Notes: generated from the sequence alone by a model not told the origin. 8,407 nt of DNA from Bacillota bacterium (GCA_017420625.1 JAFOIR010000178.1:1-8407), one strand, 5' to 3'; shown: positions 1 through 7,406, counted from the stretch's first letter. A program made the numbers and translations.

Positions 1-671
1 GGTATCCGGCCGAAATCGTCGAACAGGGCTTTTCCTATATCCAAAACGAAGAGATTCAGTTCGACTTCGTGCGGACGGCCAAAGATATTCTGACAGAAGA
101 GATGCTGGCGGAATATCCCATCGTTTTCTGCTGCAAGGGCAACAGCATCAACGCCGCGAACCAGGAACCCTGGTTTGAAGAGGGCGTTACTGAGGTCGGT
201 CCCAAAGAGATCGAGCGTTATATCGAAAATGGCGGCGTCTATGTGGTCCTTCATGCCGGTAGCGCGGTCCATCCGGACTGGTTTGCCGCACCCGGCAGGG
301 AAAAGTTCCATCGTCCGGCAGAGGAATATACCCGGATGATCGGATGCCGGTTTATTACTCATCCGCCCAGATGCCCCGTGACCGTTTCCGTAACCAATCC
401 GGAACATCCCCTGATGGAGGGTGTGGAAGATTTTACCGAGCGGGACGAGCATTATCAGCTGGAGGTGACCGAACCGTATATCACGACGCTCTTTGAAACT
501 TCCTCCGAAACCGGAGGAGTGGGGCGTCCCGGAGGATTCCTTTTTGTCAAAGGAAAAGGCCGGGTCGTTGTGATCACGCCCGGCCATACCCTGTCAGTCT
601 GGAAGAATCCGAATTTCCAGCGGATCCTCAAAAATATCATTCATTACTATACGGATGAACCCCTTGCTTAA
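1..671 (+). CDS. ThuA-like domain protein, 5' end missing
   Basis: This is the 3' part of a gene that begins before the window; the reading frame is open from base 3 and gives about 222 residues. A GTG at 69 could be read as a start, but the frame upstream of it is open, continues family-like sequence and has no ribosome binding site just before the GTG, so I treat the gene as truncated by the window edge, probably lacking only some 20 residues. The family features I see are a hydrophobic strand ending in HAG (252-260), a conserved HP in the middle, the HPLMEGV and DEHY (444-455) segments, and a C-terminal GKGRVVVITPGH strand followed by W and a helix. ThuA-like proteins have a class I glutamine-amidotransferase-like fold and are linked to trehalose or keto-sugar metabolism in some bacteria; the reaction is not established for most members. 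No signal peptide can be judged. The TAA stop overlaps the stop of the opposing transporter gene. Confidence 0.85.
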   Translation, partial: YPAEIVEQGFSYIQNEEIQFDFVRTAKDILTEEMLAEYPIVFCCKGNSINAANQEPWFEEGVTEVGPKEIERYIENGGVYVVLHAGSAVHPDWFAAPGREKFHRPAEEYTRMIGCRFITHPPRCPVTVSVTNPEHPLMEGVEDFTERDEHYQLEVTEPYITTLFETSSETGGVGRPGGFLFVKGKGRVVVITPGHTLSVWKNPNFQRILKNIIHYYTDEPLA

Positions 672-1933
672 GCCTTGTTCTTCATAGGCTGCTTGTCGGA
701 GAGCTTCAGGAAGATGAAGCCTACGGCAAAGAAGATGGACAAGAGCGCGACCGCGATATTGATCGTACCGCCGGCCAGCTTGACCCATGCGATGACAGCC
801 GAACCAAGGAAGGAAGCACCTTTTGCGAAGATGTCATAGATTCCGAAGTACTCACCGGAGTTCTCGGCGGGAATGATCTTGGAATAGTAGGAACGGGACA
901 GCGACTGGATGGAACCCTGGAAGCAGCCTACGCCGAATGCCAGGATACCGAAGTGCCAGATCGTCGTCAAAAACAGCGCGTAAAGACATACGCAGAAGTA
1001 ACCGAAAATACAGACCAGGATCAGCGGAACCGTCTTGTGCTTGAGCGAAAGCTTTGCAAATACAAGAGATCCGATCCATGCAACGACTTGCGTCGCCAGC
1101 AGGAAAACGACCTGTCCGACCGTGTTCAGACCAAGGTCGGTACCGATGTTGATGCAGTTGTCGATGATCGTTCCGACGCCGTCGATATACAGGAAGAAGG
1201 CAATCAGGAAGAACAGAACTTTCCGGTCGGAAAGGGCGATCTTCTTTAACGTGCCGCCGATCTTCCGGAAGGCTTTCGCGACGGCGCCTTTTTCTGCCTC
1301 AACGTAGTTGATCTGCTTGTAGTTTTTGATCAGCGGGACGGTGACCAGGAACCACCAGACACCGGTCACGGTGAATCCGATGATGCGGGACAGCATGCCC
1401 GGGATGACCTTCAGCATGTCAGGTCCAAGAATGTAAGCAACCAGCGCTACCAGGAACGGAATACAGGAACCAATGTAGCCCCAGGCATAGCCGTAGGACG
1501 AAACCTGGTCCATGCGGTCTTCGGTGGTGACATCGTTCAGCATGGAGTCATAGAAGGTCAGAGATGCCTGATAGAAGATCTTCGCCAGGATATAGATGAC
1601 GATGAACAGCACCCAGCTCGTGGCGAAACCATTGATGATACAGCCGATGACGCCCAGCGCCACGGCGGTCGTAAAGAAGATCTTCTTGGTATCCTTATGG
1701 TCTGCGATCGCCCCTAAGATCGGTCCCATCAACGCGACGACGACTGTCACGACGGCAATGGCGATGGAGTAATAGGCCGTTGCTTGATCTTTCGTGATCT
1801 GACCGGGATTGGTACCGATCGCCAGAGATTTGAACCAGATGGGGATCAGGGAGCAGGCGAGCATCGTAAAGGCCGAGTTGCCGACATCATAAAGAACCCA
1901 GGCTTTTTCCTGTTTGGTCAGATTCTTAAACAT
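668..1933 (-). CDS. UMF1-family MFS transporter (Atg22-like)
   Basis: A 421-residue integral membrane protein of the major facilitator superfamily, closest by eye to the UMF1 / Atg22-like group. The family signs are the N-terminal WVLYDVGNSAF (residues 12-22), where the family usually has W-x-YD-x-x-NSA, the loop DHKDTKK (78-84) after TM2, and the late loop with QSLSRSYYSKIIP (343-355) followed by SGEYFGIYD. About twelve hydrophobic segments are visible, with a basic central cytoplasmic loop near 203-236 and a short Lys-rich C-terminus. The reading frame is open up to 2023, but the ATG at 1933 is chosen because AGGAGG lies five bases before it and the protein then begins where the family does. 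Members are usually called permeases of unknown substrate; sugar, amino acid or drug transport cannot be told from sequence alone. It is the last gene of the three-gene minus-strand set, 37 bases after the esterase. Confidence 0.9.
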   Translation of the reverse strand: MFKNLTKQEKAWVLYDVGNSAFTMLACSLIPIWFKSLAIGTNPGQITKDQATAYYSIAIAVVTVVVALMGPILGAIADHKDTKKIFFTTAVALGVIGCIINGFATSWVLFIVIYILAKIFYQASLTFYDSMLNDVTTEDRMDQVSSYGYAWGYIGSCIPFLVALVAYILGPDMLKVIPGMLSRIIGFTVTGVWWFLVTVPLIKNYKQINYVEAEKGAVAKAFRKIGGTLKKIALSDRKVLFFLIAFFLYIDGVGTIIDNCINIGTDLGLNTVGQVVFLLATQVVAWIGSLVFAKLSLKHKTVPLILVCIFGYFCVCLYALFLTTIWHFGILAFGVGCFQGSIQSLSRSYYSKIIPAENSGEYFGIYDIFAKGASFLGSAVIAWVKLAGGTINIAVALLSIFFAVGFIFLKLSDKQPMKNKA

Positions 1934-1938
1934 AAGAG

Positions 1939-1944
1939 CCTCCT
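1939..1944 (-). promoter_or_regulatory. Ribosome binding site of the MFS transporter
   Basis: Read on the minus strand this is AGGAGG with a five-base spacer to the ATG at 1933. It decides the start against a 30-residue longer reading frame that would overlap the esterase gene and whose extra residues (many Pro, His, Glu) do not look like a membrane-protein N-terminus. Confidence 0.85.
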
Positions 1945-1970
1945 CTTCAGATAGGTTATGGGGTCGGACA

Positions 1971-3248
1971 TTAAGCGCGTTTCTGTGCGGCCATCCAGCG
2001 GAAGATGGTGGTGGGTTCACCATTCAGAAGAACCGGCGAACCGTCGTAGTCCAGCTTGCAGTCATCGTTGAACATCGGGATCCAGGCGAAGTGGCCGAAG
2101 TACTCCATAGGTTTGCCGTCCGGCGTATCCCATCCGGCATGAAGATCCATGATCCTGTCCCAGAAGGTGAAGTGACAGTTCTTTGCACCGGCCGCGATCA
2201 GGCGTTCGTAGGTCGGCACGACATAGCGATCCGGTTTGACGACCGGGTCGTTTTTTGCGTGGGTGAACCAGATCGGGATCTTCGCGAGATTTTTGATATC
2301 CTTTTCCGAGATTCTCTTATCCAGCATCGCTTCACAGATCGGGAAGCCTGCGGCAAAGAAGGTGGGATAATCCATCAGCATCCGCATGGTCATGAAGCCG
2401 CCGTTGGAGTCTCCGCCCACATAGATGCGTTTTTTGTCGATGGCACCGGCATAGTCAGCAATAAACTCGTCGATGGTTTTTTTCAGATCCTTGACATACA
2501 TGGACTTTCCGCTGTCCCCGTAGGCGTGGGAACCATCGTCCAGCCACATCGTATCACACTGCGGAACCAGGACAAAGGCACCCTGGAAGATCTCCTGCGC
2601 ATAGTCTTCGGTAAACGTGGTGACCTTATTGCCGGTGAAAGCGATGGCCGTATCCTGTCCGCCTTCGCCTGCACCGTGAAGGAAGATGATCAGCGGATGT
2701 TTGCCCTTCTCCTGAAGCTTCGGGATATAGTAGCCGTACCGCATACCCACGGAGCTTCTGCCCAGTCTGAAGCGTTCCCGCTTGGGATTTCTTGCACCGG
2801 CGCAGTGATCGAAAACCAGACCTTTCAGCGGTTCTTTATCGGTCTCGATCGGAGCGACCTGTGTGATCGTATAGTCAGAGATCATATAATATCCGTGACC
2901 GTTGATGTTCTTCGGATTGGCAGCGGTGGCGGAGGAGCAGGGATACATGGGACCGTACTTCATCTCCAGCGCAAGGTAGGTTCCTTCTTCCTGAGGGCCG
3001 CCTCCCAAAGAGCAGGGATAAGCCTTTGTCACAACGCGGTAAGCTTCACTGGGAACTAAGTTGTCGCGTTCGAGGAAACTCTTGGGAAGCATGGCGACCT
3101 GTCCGTTCTTGTCCAGGATCCGTACAAAGACGCTGAACTGATCGGGACGAACGTTCTCAGCCTTGACAGAGGCCGGAAGTGCGAGTACCAGTTTCGTAAC
3201 GAACGGACCGTAGTCGGTGACATCGATGTGCTGATAATAGATACCCAT
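1971..3248 (-). CDS. alpha/beta-hydrolase esterase with N-terminal Ig-like domain
   Basis: A 425-residue predicted serine hydrolase related to EstA-type / PHB-depolymerase-like esterases and to prolyl-oligopeptidase-like hydrolases. Residues about 1-150 look like a beta-rich N-terminal domain of the kind found before the catalytic domain of EstA-type esterases. The catalytic domain follows: HGAGEGG (191-197) as the oxyanion-hole loop after a hydrophobic strand, GGDSNGG (278-284) as the nucleophile elbow with Ser281, Asp334 in the AKNDPVV strand end as the likely acid, and His386 in GHFAW as the likely base. His370 is a less likely alternative. No signal peptide or lipobox is visible, so it should act in the cytoplasm unless exported otherwise. 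The ATG at 3248 is preferred over an upstream GTG at 3266 because the AAAGGAGA site lies between them. Likely substrates are acyl or acetyl esters on sugars or plant compounds; this is inference. It sits second in the minus-strand operon. Confidence 0.85.
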   Translation of the reverse strand: MGIYYQHIDVTDYGPFVTKLVLALPASVKAENVRPDQFSVFVRILDKNGQVAMLPKSFLERDNLVPSEAYRVVTKAYPCSLGGGPQEEGTYLALEMKYGPMYPCSSATAANPKNINGHGYYMISDYTITQVAPIETDKEPLKGLVFDHCAGARNPKRERFRLGRSSVGMRYGYYIPKLQEKGKHPLIIFLHGAGEGGQDTAIAFTGNKVTTFTEDYAQEIFQGAFVLVPQCDTMWLDDGSHAYGDSGKSMYVKDLKKTIDEFIADYAGAIDKKRIYVGGDSNGGFMTMRMLMDYPTFFAAGFPICEAMLDKRISEKDIKNLAKIPIWFTHAKNDPVVKPDRYVVPTYERLIAAGAKNCHFTFWDRIMDLHAGWDTPDGKPMEYFGHFAWIPMFNDDCKLDYDGSPVLLNGEPTTIFRWMAAQKRA

Positions 3249-3255
3249 TAGATGG

Positions 3256-3263
3256 TCTCCTTT
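3256..3263 (-). promoter_or_regulatory. Ribosome binding site of the esterase
   Basis: AAAGGAGA on the minus strand, seven bases before the ATG at 3248. It lies inside the codons of the longer GTG-started reading frame, which is why the shorter protein is chosen. Confidence 0.85.
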
Positions 3264-3295
3264 CACAGATTTTTCATATGTCGGATAGGGGCTGA

Positions 3296-4804
3296 TTAAA
3301 GCTCATAGATTTCGCTGTATTTCTTTTCCAGATAGTCAAGGAAGTCGTTCGGCGTAAACTCACGGCCGCAGATCTCCCGGATCCAGTCCTTGGGAGCCAT
3401 CAGATCGGCCTTGGCAAAGACATGATCCTTCATCCAGCTGTTGATCTTCTTGAAGTCGCCGGCAAGCACGGCAGAGGGAACGTCGAAGTCCTCCATCATG
3501 CGGCGGTAGTACATGGCGTTGTACATGTTGCCGATCGCATAGGTGGGGAAATAGCCAAGAGAGAAGGTCCAGTGAACATCCTGCAGGATGCCTTCGGTAT
3601 CGTTTGAAGGAACGATTCCCAGATATTCCTGGTATTTTTTGTTCCAGAGCGCCGGCAGATCCTCGATCGCAACGCGGTTGTTCATGATCTCCTTCTCCAT
3701 CTCGTAACGGATGATGATATGGAAGGTATAGGTGAACTCATCAGCGTCGGTACGGATCAGCGACGGCGTGACGATATTCATGGCTTCATAGAACTCCTGT
3801 TCGGTAACATCAGCAAGCTGCTCAGCGAAAATCTCTTTGGCCTTCGGGAAGATCAGATGAATGAACTCTTTCGAACGGCCGATGACGTTCTCATAGAAGC
3901 GGGATACCGACTCGTGCATGCCCATGGTTTTTCCGTCGGTCAGGAAGTAATCGTAATTGTGTTCGGGCTGCAGCTGTTCGAAGAGTGCGTGGCCGCCTTC
4001 ATGGACGATGGTATAGATGTTCGAAGCAAAACTGTTCGGTGAATAGTGCGTCGTGATGCGGATATCGTTCCTTCCGAGTCCGCTGGTAAAAGGATGTTCG
4101 GTCGTCGTGAACGCGCCGCGGGAGAAATCATAATCCATGATCTCCAGCAGATACTGCGCCATCTGCCGCTGCTGTTCGTCAGTCACAGTGCGGGAAAGAA
4201 AGTCGGTACGGATCTTCTTGGGGCTTTGCTGGATCTTCTTCAGAAGAGGCAGGATCCGCTCCTTGTAGGCACCGAACCAGCTGTCGATATCAGACTGGGT
4301 GACGCCGCGTTCGAAATCATCCAGCATATCGTCATAGATATCCTCGCTGTGCTGATCTCTCAGACGAATGAATTTGGCATTCACGTCTCGGACTGCCAGA
4401 AGCGATGGTGCAAAGATAGAGAAATCCGCTTTCTGCTTGGCTTCCAGCCAGTCAACATAGGCTTTGTTGCCGATCAGCGACGCTTCGTAATTCATATCCG
4501 GGGTAATGTTTTTCGTCTTTACATAATCCCGGTGAAGATGCGTGACCATCTCTGCATCCAGAGGTTCCAGCGCATCCTTCTTTGCATAGAGGGCTTCAGC
4601 GGCCTCGATGAAAGTCTCGTCCTTGGTCAGCTTAAAGGCTTCATTGCCCAGAAAAGCGCCGACCTCACCCTGCTCTTCCATTCCTTTGGGCGGGCAGATG
4701 GTCTCCTGGTCGTAGCTGATGATATTCGCGGCATGATAATAAACCTCTGCCTTGCGGAGGGTTTCCTTCACGAGTTCCAGTGATTTTTTCAGTTGTTCTT
4801 CCAT
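3296..4804 (-). CDS. M32 family metallocarboxypeptidase (carboxypeptidase Taq type)
   Basis: A 502-residue cytoplasmic metallocarboxypeptidase, the usual length for family M32. It removes C-terminal amino acids from peptides with broad specificity. The HExxH metal site is HEGGH (268-272) in the context IVHEGGHALFEQ, and the third metal ligand is expected to be Glu298 in MGMHESVSRFYEN. Other family blocks are IRTDADEFTYTFHI (350-363), which supplies the substrate-binding region, and GILQDVHWTFSLGYFPTYAIG (405-425) near the C-terminus. The protein is almost all helical, with no signal peptide. The ATG at 4804 is chosen because it matches the family N-terminus and has GGTGAT just before it; TTG at 4816 and GTG at 4813 in the same frame are weaker alternatives that would add four or three residues. 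It is the first gene of the minus-strand set, 47 bases before the esterase. All catalytic residues are present. The hydrolytic specificity is not readable from the sequence. Confidence 0.95.
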   Translation of the reverse strand: MEEQLKKSLELVKETLRKAEVYYHAANIISYDQETICPPKGMEEQGEVGAFLGNEAFKLTKDETFIEAAEALYAKKDALEPLDAEMVTHLHRDYVKTKNITPDMNYEASLIGNKAYVDWLEAKQKADFSIFAPSLLAVRDVNAKFIRLRDQHSEDIYDDMLDDFERGVTQSDIDSWFGAYKERILPLLKKIQQSPKKIRTDFLSRTVTDEQQRQMAQYLLEIMDYDFSRGAFTTTEHPFTSGLGRNDIRITTHYSPNSFASNIYTIVHEGGHALFEQLQPEHNYDYFLTDGKTMGMHESVSRFYENVIGRSKEFIHLIFPKAKEIFAEQLADVTEQEFYEAMNIVTPSLIRTDADEFTYTFHIIIRYEMEKEIMNNRVAIEDLPALWNKKYQEYLGIVPSNDTEGILQDVHWTFSLGYFPTYAIGNMYNAMYYRRMMEDFDVPSAVLAGDFKKINSWMKDHVFAKADLMAPKDWIREICGREFTPNDFLDYLEKKYSEIYEL

Positions 4805-4808
4805 AGGG

Positions 4809-4814
4809 ATCACC
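4809..4814 (-). promoter_or_regulatory. Ribosome binding site of the M32 peptidase (GGTGAT type)
   Basis: On the minus strand GGTGAT lies four bases before the ATG at 4804. It matches the far end of the extended Shine-Dalgarno consensus (TAAGGAGGTGAT) rather than the usual AGGAGG core, so the close spacing is in register. It is weaker than the sites of the two downstream genes. Confidence 0.6.
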
Positions 4815-4819
4815 AAAAT

Positions 4820-4948
4820 CTTGTTGATATGGCCAGCTCATGACCTTTGCCATGATTCTAACCCTTTTCATCTGAGTGTATCACACGAAATCATCAAGAG
4901 CAAGCAATAATTGTTTTTCGGATTTGCCTCTTTCACTTGTTGATCAAG
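4820..4948. repeat. Short CTTGWTGAT motif, three copies in the divergent promoter region
   Basis: CTTGTTGAT occurs at 4820-4828 and again at 4936-4944 on the plus strand, and CTTGATGAT occurs on the minus strand at 4898-4890. The last plus-strand copy continues into CAAG, giving a partly palindromic CTTGTTGATCAAG with a perfect TTGATCAA core at 4940-4947. One copy touches the candidate -35 of the peptidase operon, another covers the candidate -35 of the GH2 gene, and the third lies in the peptidase leader. They could be binding sites of one regulator acting on both promoters, but copies with one mismatch are also expected by chance in a region of this size. Confidence 0.3.
4875..4903 (-). promoter_or_regulatory. 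Candidate promoter of the M32-esterase-MFS operon
   Basis: On the minus strand, TTGCTC (4903-4898) and TACACT (4880-4875) are separated by 17 bases, and TG lies one base before the second box, giving an extended -10. Each box matches four of the six sigma-A consensus bases. Transcription would begin near 4868, giving a leader of about 60 bases before the ATG at 4804. This is a pattern match only. Confidence 0.5.
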
Positions 4949-4966
4949 GCGGCTTTGTGGTATACT
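4937..4966 (+). promoter_or_regulatory. Candidate promoter of the GH2 gene
   Basis: TATACT at 4961-4966 is a good -10 box with TG one base upstream (TGGTATACT), an extended -10. The -35 region is poor: TTGTTG at 4937-4942 lies 18 bases upstream, and the TTGATC alternative would be only 15 bases away. Initiation near 4973 would leave a leader of only some 25 bases, which contains the ribosome binding site. A weak -35 with an extended -10 fits a promoter helped by an activator or blocked by a repressor. Confidence 0.6.
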
Positions 4967-4983
4967 GGAAATATCTTTTGAGC

Positions 4984-4989
4984 AGGAGG
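4984..4989 (+). promoter_or_regulatory. Ribosome binding site of the GH2 gene
   Basis: A perfect AGGAGG followed by a seven-base spacer to the ATG at 4997, so the GH2 start is secure and efficient translation is expected. Confidence 0.9.
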
Positions 4990-4996
4990 AAATCTC

Positions 4997-7381
4997 ATGA
5001 AAAAGATCGATTTTAACAGAAGCTGGACCGTGTGCAAGGATGGAGAAAACCTGATCCGTCAGGTCAATCTTCCGGACGATGCCATGCTGCGCGAGCCAAG
5101 ACGCAAGGACGCACCGGGCGGAAGCGGCGGCGGATATTTTGAAAACGGAAAATATATCTATGAAAAAGTCTGGGAAGTGCCGGCGGATCTGGCCGGAAAA
5201 ACCCTGATCCTGGAATGTGAAGGCGTCTACCAGAACAGCAGTGTCTACATCAACGAGGAAAAAGTCAACGAACGGCCCTATGGCTATACGAATTATTTTA
5301 CGGACCTTACCGGCAAAGTGCAGGAGGGGAAAAATGTCCTTCGCATCGTTGCGGACAACGAGCAGGCACCGAACAGCCGCTGGTATTCGGGCAGCGGTAT
5401 CTACCGTGAAGTCAGTCTGTACACGGCAGGAGAAGAGTATATCGCTCCGGAGGGTATCCTCACCGAGGTGATCAGTACTTCCAAAGTCCCGGTCACCGTA
5501 TCTGGTGTATGGAACGAAGGATGCGAGGCAAAAGTTAAGATCCTGGACGGAAATGATGTGGTGGCGGAAGGAAAGAGCGGCGACGTTCTGGAGATCGAAA
5601 AAGCCCATCTCTGGTGCGAAGAAGATCCATACCTTTATACCGTACAGGCCTGTCTCATCCGGGACGGCAAAATCGTGGATGAAGCTTCGGACAGATTCGG
5701 CATGCGCGAGATCAGCTGGGGCCCGAAGGGACTGAAGATCAACGGCAAAGAAGTCCTGCTGCGCGGAGGATGCATCCATCATGACAACGGCGTCCTCGGT
5801 GCCTGCGATTTTAGAGATGCGGAATACCGCCGCGTCCGGCTGATGAAGGAATCCGGATTCAACGCCATCAGAAGTGCGCATAACCCGGCGTCCAAGGCGC
5901 TGCTTGATGCCTGCGATAAGTTGGGTGTGTACGTGATGGACGAGACCTTCGATATGTGGATCATCAACAAGAATCCCTACGACTACGGCAATGAGAAATT
6001 CAAGGCCTGGTGGAAGAAAGACATCGATGAAATGATCCGCAAGGATGTCAATCATCCATCCGTGATCATGTATTCTCTCGGCAATGAGATCTCTGATCTT
6101 GGCATTCCGGAAGGACAGCAGGTGTTGAAGGAGATGGCCGCCTATACCAGGTCCTTAGATTCTACCCGCCCGCTCACCATGGGTATCAATCTCATGCTGG
6201 CGATGATGGCCGGCATGGGCAAAGGTCTCTACGGCAAAGACAAAGACGGCAACGACAAGGGCAATGGTTCTTCCTCCCTGGATAATTTACCGACCAGTAC
6301 GTTCTTCAACATGCTCATGAACAAGATGGGCAATATGATGGATCTGGCAGCGTCCCGCAAGGGCGCGGACAAGGTCGTCGAAGCCTGTTCGCACCTTCTG
6401 GATATGCCGGGTTACAACTATGCAACTTCCCGTTATCTCAAGGAAACGAAGAAGTATCCCCTGCGGCCTTTCACCGGTTCGGAGACTCTGCCGGATGCCC
6501 TGTACCGGAACTGGCAGCTGGTCAAAAAACTCCCGCAGCTTACCGGTGACTTCATGTGGACCTCCATCGACTATCTGGGTGAGTCCGCCATCGGAACCAT
6601 CCAGTACAAGGACAAGAAGACCAAACAGCACGCAGAAGAGGGACTGATCATCACCGGCGGTGCCGGCATCATCGATATCTGCGGCAAGAAGCGGCCGGAA
6701 GTCGGCTGGGGCAAACTCATCTGGGATCTGACCGACGTGCCGACGATCGGCGTCGAACCCTATACCCATGTGAATGATTTCCGTCAGTCCTCCATGTGGC
6801 GTTCCTCCAACGCCGTGGAGAGCTGGTCCTGGCCGGGCTGTGAAGGCCTGAAGTCGACCGTTGTCGTGTATGCGAAATCGCCCATTGTAGAGCTTTGGCT
6901 GAACGGTGAAAAGATCGGTGTCGCCAAGACCAAGGAATATAAGGCTTTCTTCAAGAACGTTGCCTATCAGCCGGGCAAGCTGGAAGCGGTCTCCATCGAT
7001 GCATTCGGAGAAGAGATCTCCCGTGCTGCCTTGGAAAGTGAAGAAGGCAAAACCATGATCAAGCTGAGCCCTGAAAAGACCGTTCTTCATGCAAACGGAC
7101 AGGATCTTTGCTTCCTCCCGCTGGATCTGGTGGGAGAAAACGGCGTCACGATCTCGTCCAAAGATCAGAAACTGACAGTCAAGGTCGAAGGCGCAGGCAC
7201 CCTGCAGGCCTTCGGTTCTGCCCGCCCGAATATGCCGGAGAATTTCTATTCGGATACCCATACGACCTTCTACGGCAAAGCGCTGGCCGTGATCCGCGCC
7301 GGCTACGAGCCCGGTCAAATCAAAGTCACCGTGTCCGGTGAAGGACTGGAAGACCAGGTACTGGAGATCGAAGTTCAATAA
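4997..7381 (+). CDS. Glycoside hydrolase family 2 enzyme (beta-galactosidase / beta-glucuronidase superfamily)
   Basis: A 794-residue retaining beta-glycosidase. Domains in order are a sugar-binding jelly roll (about 1-150, ending in SRWYSGSGIYREV at 127-139), an Ig-like domain (about 155-240), the TIM barrel (about 243-560), and two C-terminal beta domains, the first DUF4982-like (about 600-670) and the second Ig-like (about 685-794). Barrel landmarks are GGCIHHDNG (257-265), NAIRSAHNPAS (289-299) and MDETFDMW (314-321). Glu364 in SLGNEISD is the expected acid/base and Glu496 in FTGSETLPD the expected nucleophile. There is no signal peptide, so it should work on imported oligosaccharides or glycosides. 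The sugar specificity (galactose, glucuronate or other) cannot be assigned. The catalytic glutamates are 132 residues apart, wider than in LacZ or GusA, because of a Met-rich insert at about 395-470. Start and ribosome binding site are clear. The FeoA-FeoB gene follows 25 bases later with no visible terminator between them. Confidence 0.93.
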   Translation: MKKIDFNRSWTVCKDGENLIRQVNLPDDAMLREPRRKDAPGGSGGGYFENGKYIYEKVWEVPADLAGKTLILECEGVYQNSSVYINEEKVNERPYGYTNYFTDLTGKVQEGKNVLRIVADNEQAPNSRWYSGSGIYREVSLYTAGEEYIAPEGILTEVISTSKVPVTVSGVWNEGCEAKVKILDGNDVVAEGKSGDVLEIEKAHLWCEEDPYLYTVQACLIRDGKIVDEASDRFGMREISWGPKGLKINGKEVLLRGGCIHHDNGVLGACDFRDAEYRRVRLMKESGFNAIRSAHNPASKALLDACDKLGVYVMDETFDMWIINKNPYDYGNEKFKAWWKKDIDEMIRKDVNHPSVIMYSLGNEISDLGIPEGQQVLKEMAAYTRSLDSTRPLTMGINLMLAMMAGMGKGLYGKDKDGNDKGNGSSSLDNLPTSTFFNMLMNKMGNMMDLAASRKGADKVVEACSHLLDMPGYNYATSRYLKETKKYPLRPFTGSETLPDALYRNWQLVKKLPQLTGDFMWTSIDYLGESAIGTIQYKDKKTKQHAEEGLIITGGAGIIDICGKKRPEVGWGKLIWDLTDVPTIGVEPYTHVNDFRQSSMWRSSNAVESWSWPGCEGLKSTVVVYAKSPIVELWLNGEKIGVAKTKEYKAFFKNVAYQPGKLEAVSIDAFGEEISRAALESEEGKTMIKLSPEKTVLHANGQDLCFLPLDLVGENGVTISSKDQKLTVKVEGAGTLQAFGSARPNMPENFYSDTHTTFYGKALAVIRAGYEPGQIKVTVSGEGLEDQVLEIEVQ

Positions 7382-7406
7382 ATCTATCGTAATAGTGTAG
7401 GATGAA

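Noticed and set aside
69..671. GTG at 69 as the true start of the ThuA-like gene
   Set aside because: The frame stays open to the window start, the upstream residues fit the family, and there is no ribosome binding site before the GTG.
703..720. Perfect hairpin GCTTCA-GGAAGA-TGAAGC just past the ThuA stop, considered as a terminator
   Set aside because: It lies inside the transporter coding sequence, the stem is only six base pairs and no T-run follows on either strand.
1914..3059. Long plus-strand open frame (381 residues) opposite the esterase
   Set aside because: It is in the codon-aligned antisense frame of the esterase, where stops arise only from TTA, CTA or TCA codons, which are rare here. 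The product has no family features and no ribosome binding site.
4835..4856. Inverted repeat GGC/GCC with flanking AT bases in the M32 leader, considered as an attenuator or riboswitch
   Set aside because: The stem is only about five base pairs with a long loop, and the roughly 60-base leader is too short for the known riboswitch classes I could compare.
4665..4871. Minus-strand 68-residue open frame beginning in the M32 leader
   Set aside because: It could be imagined as a leader peptide, but most of it overlaps the M32 coding sequence out of frame, it has no good ribosome binding site, and its start lies at the predicted transcription start.
4868..6055. Minus-strand open frame (395 residues) opposite the start of GH2
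   Set aside because: It is codon-aligned antisense to GH2 and open for the same codon-usage reason. It would run across the divergent promoter region.
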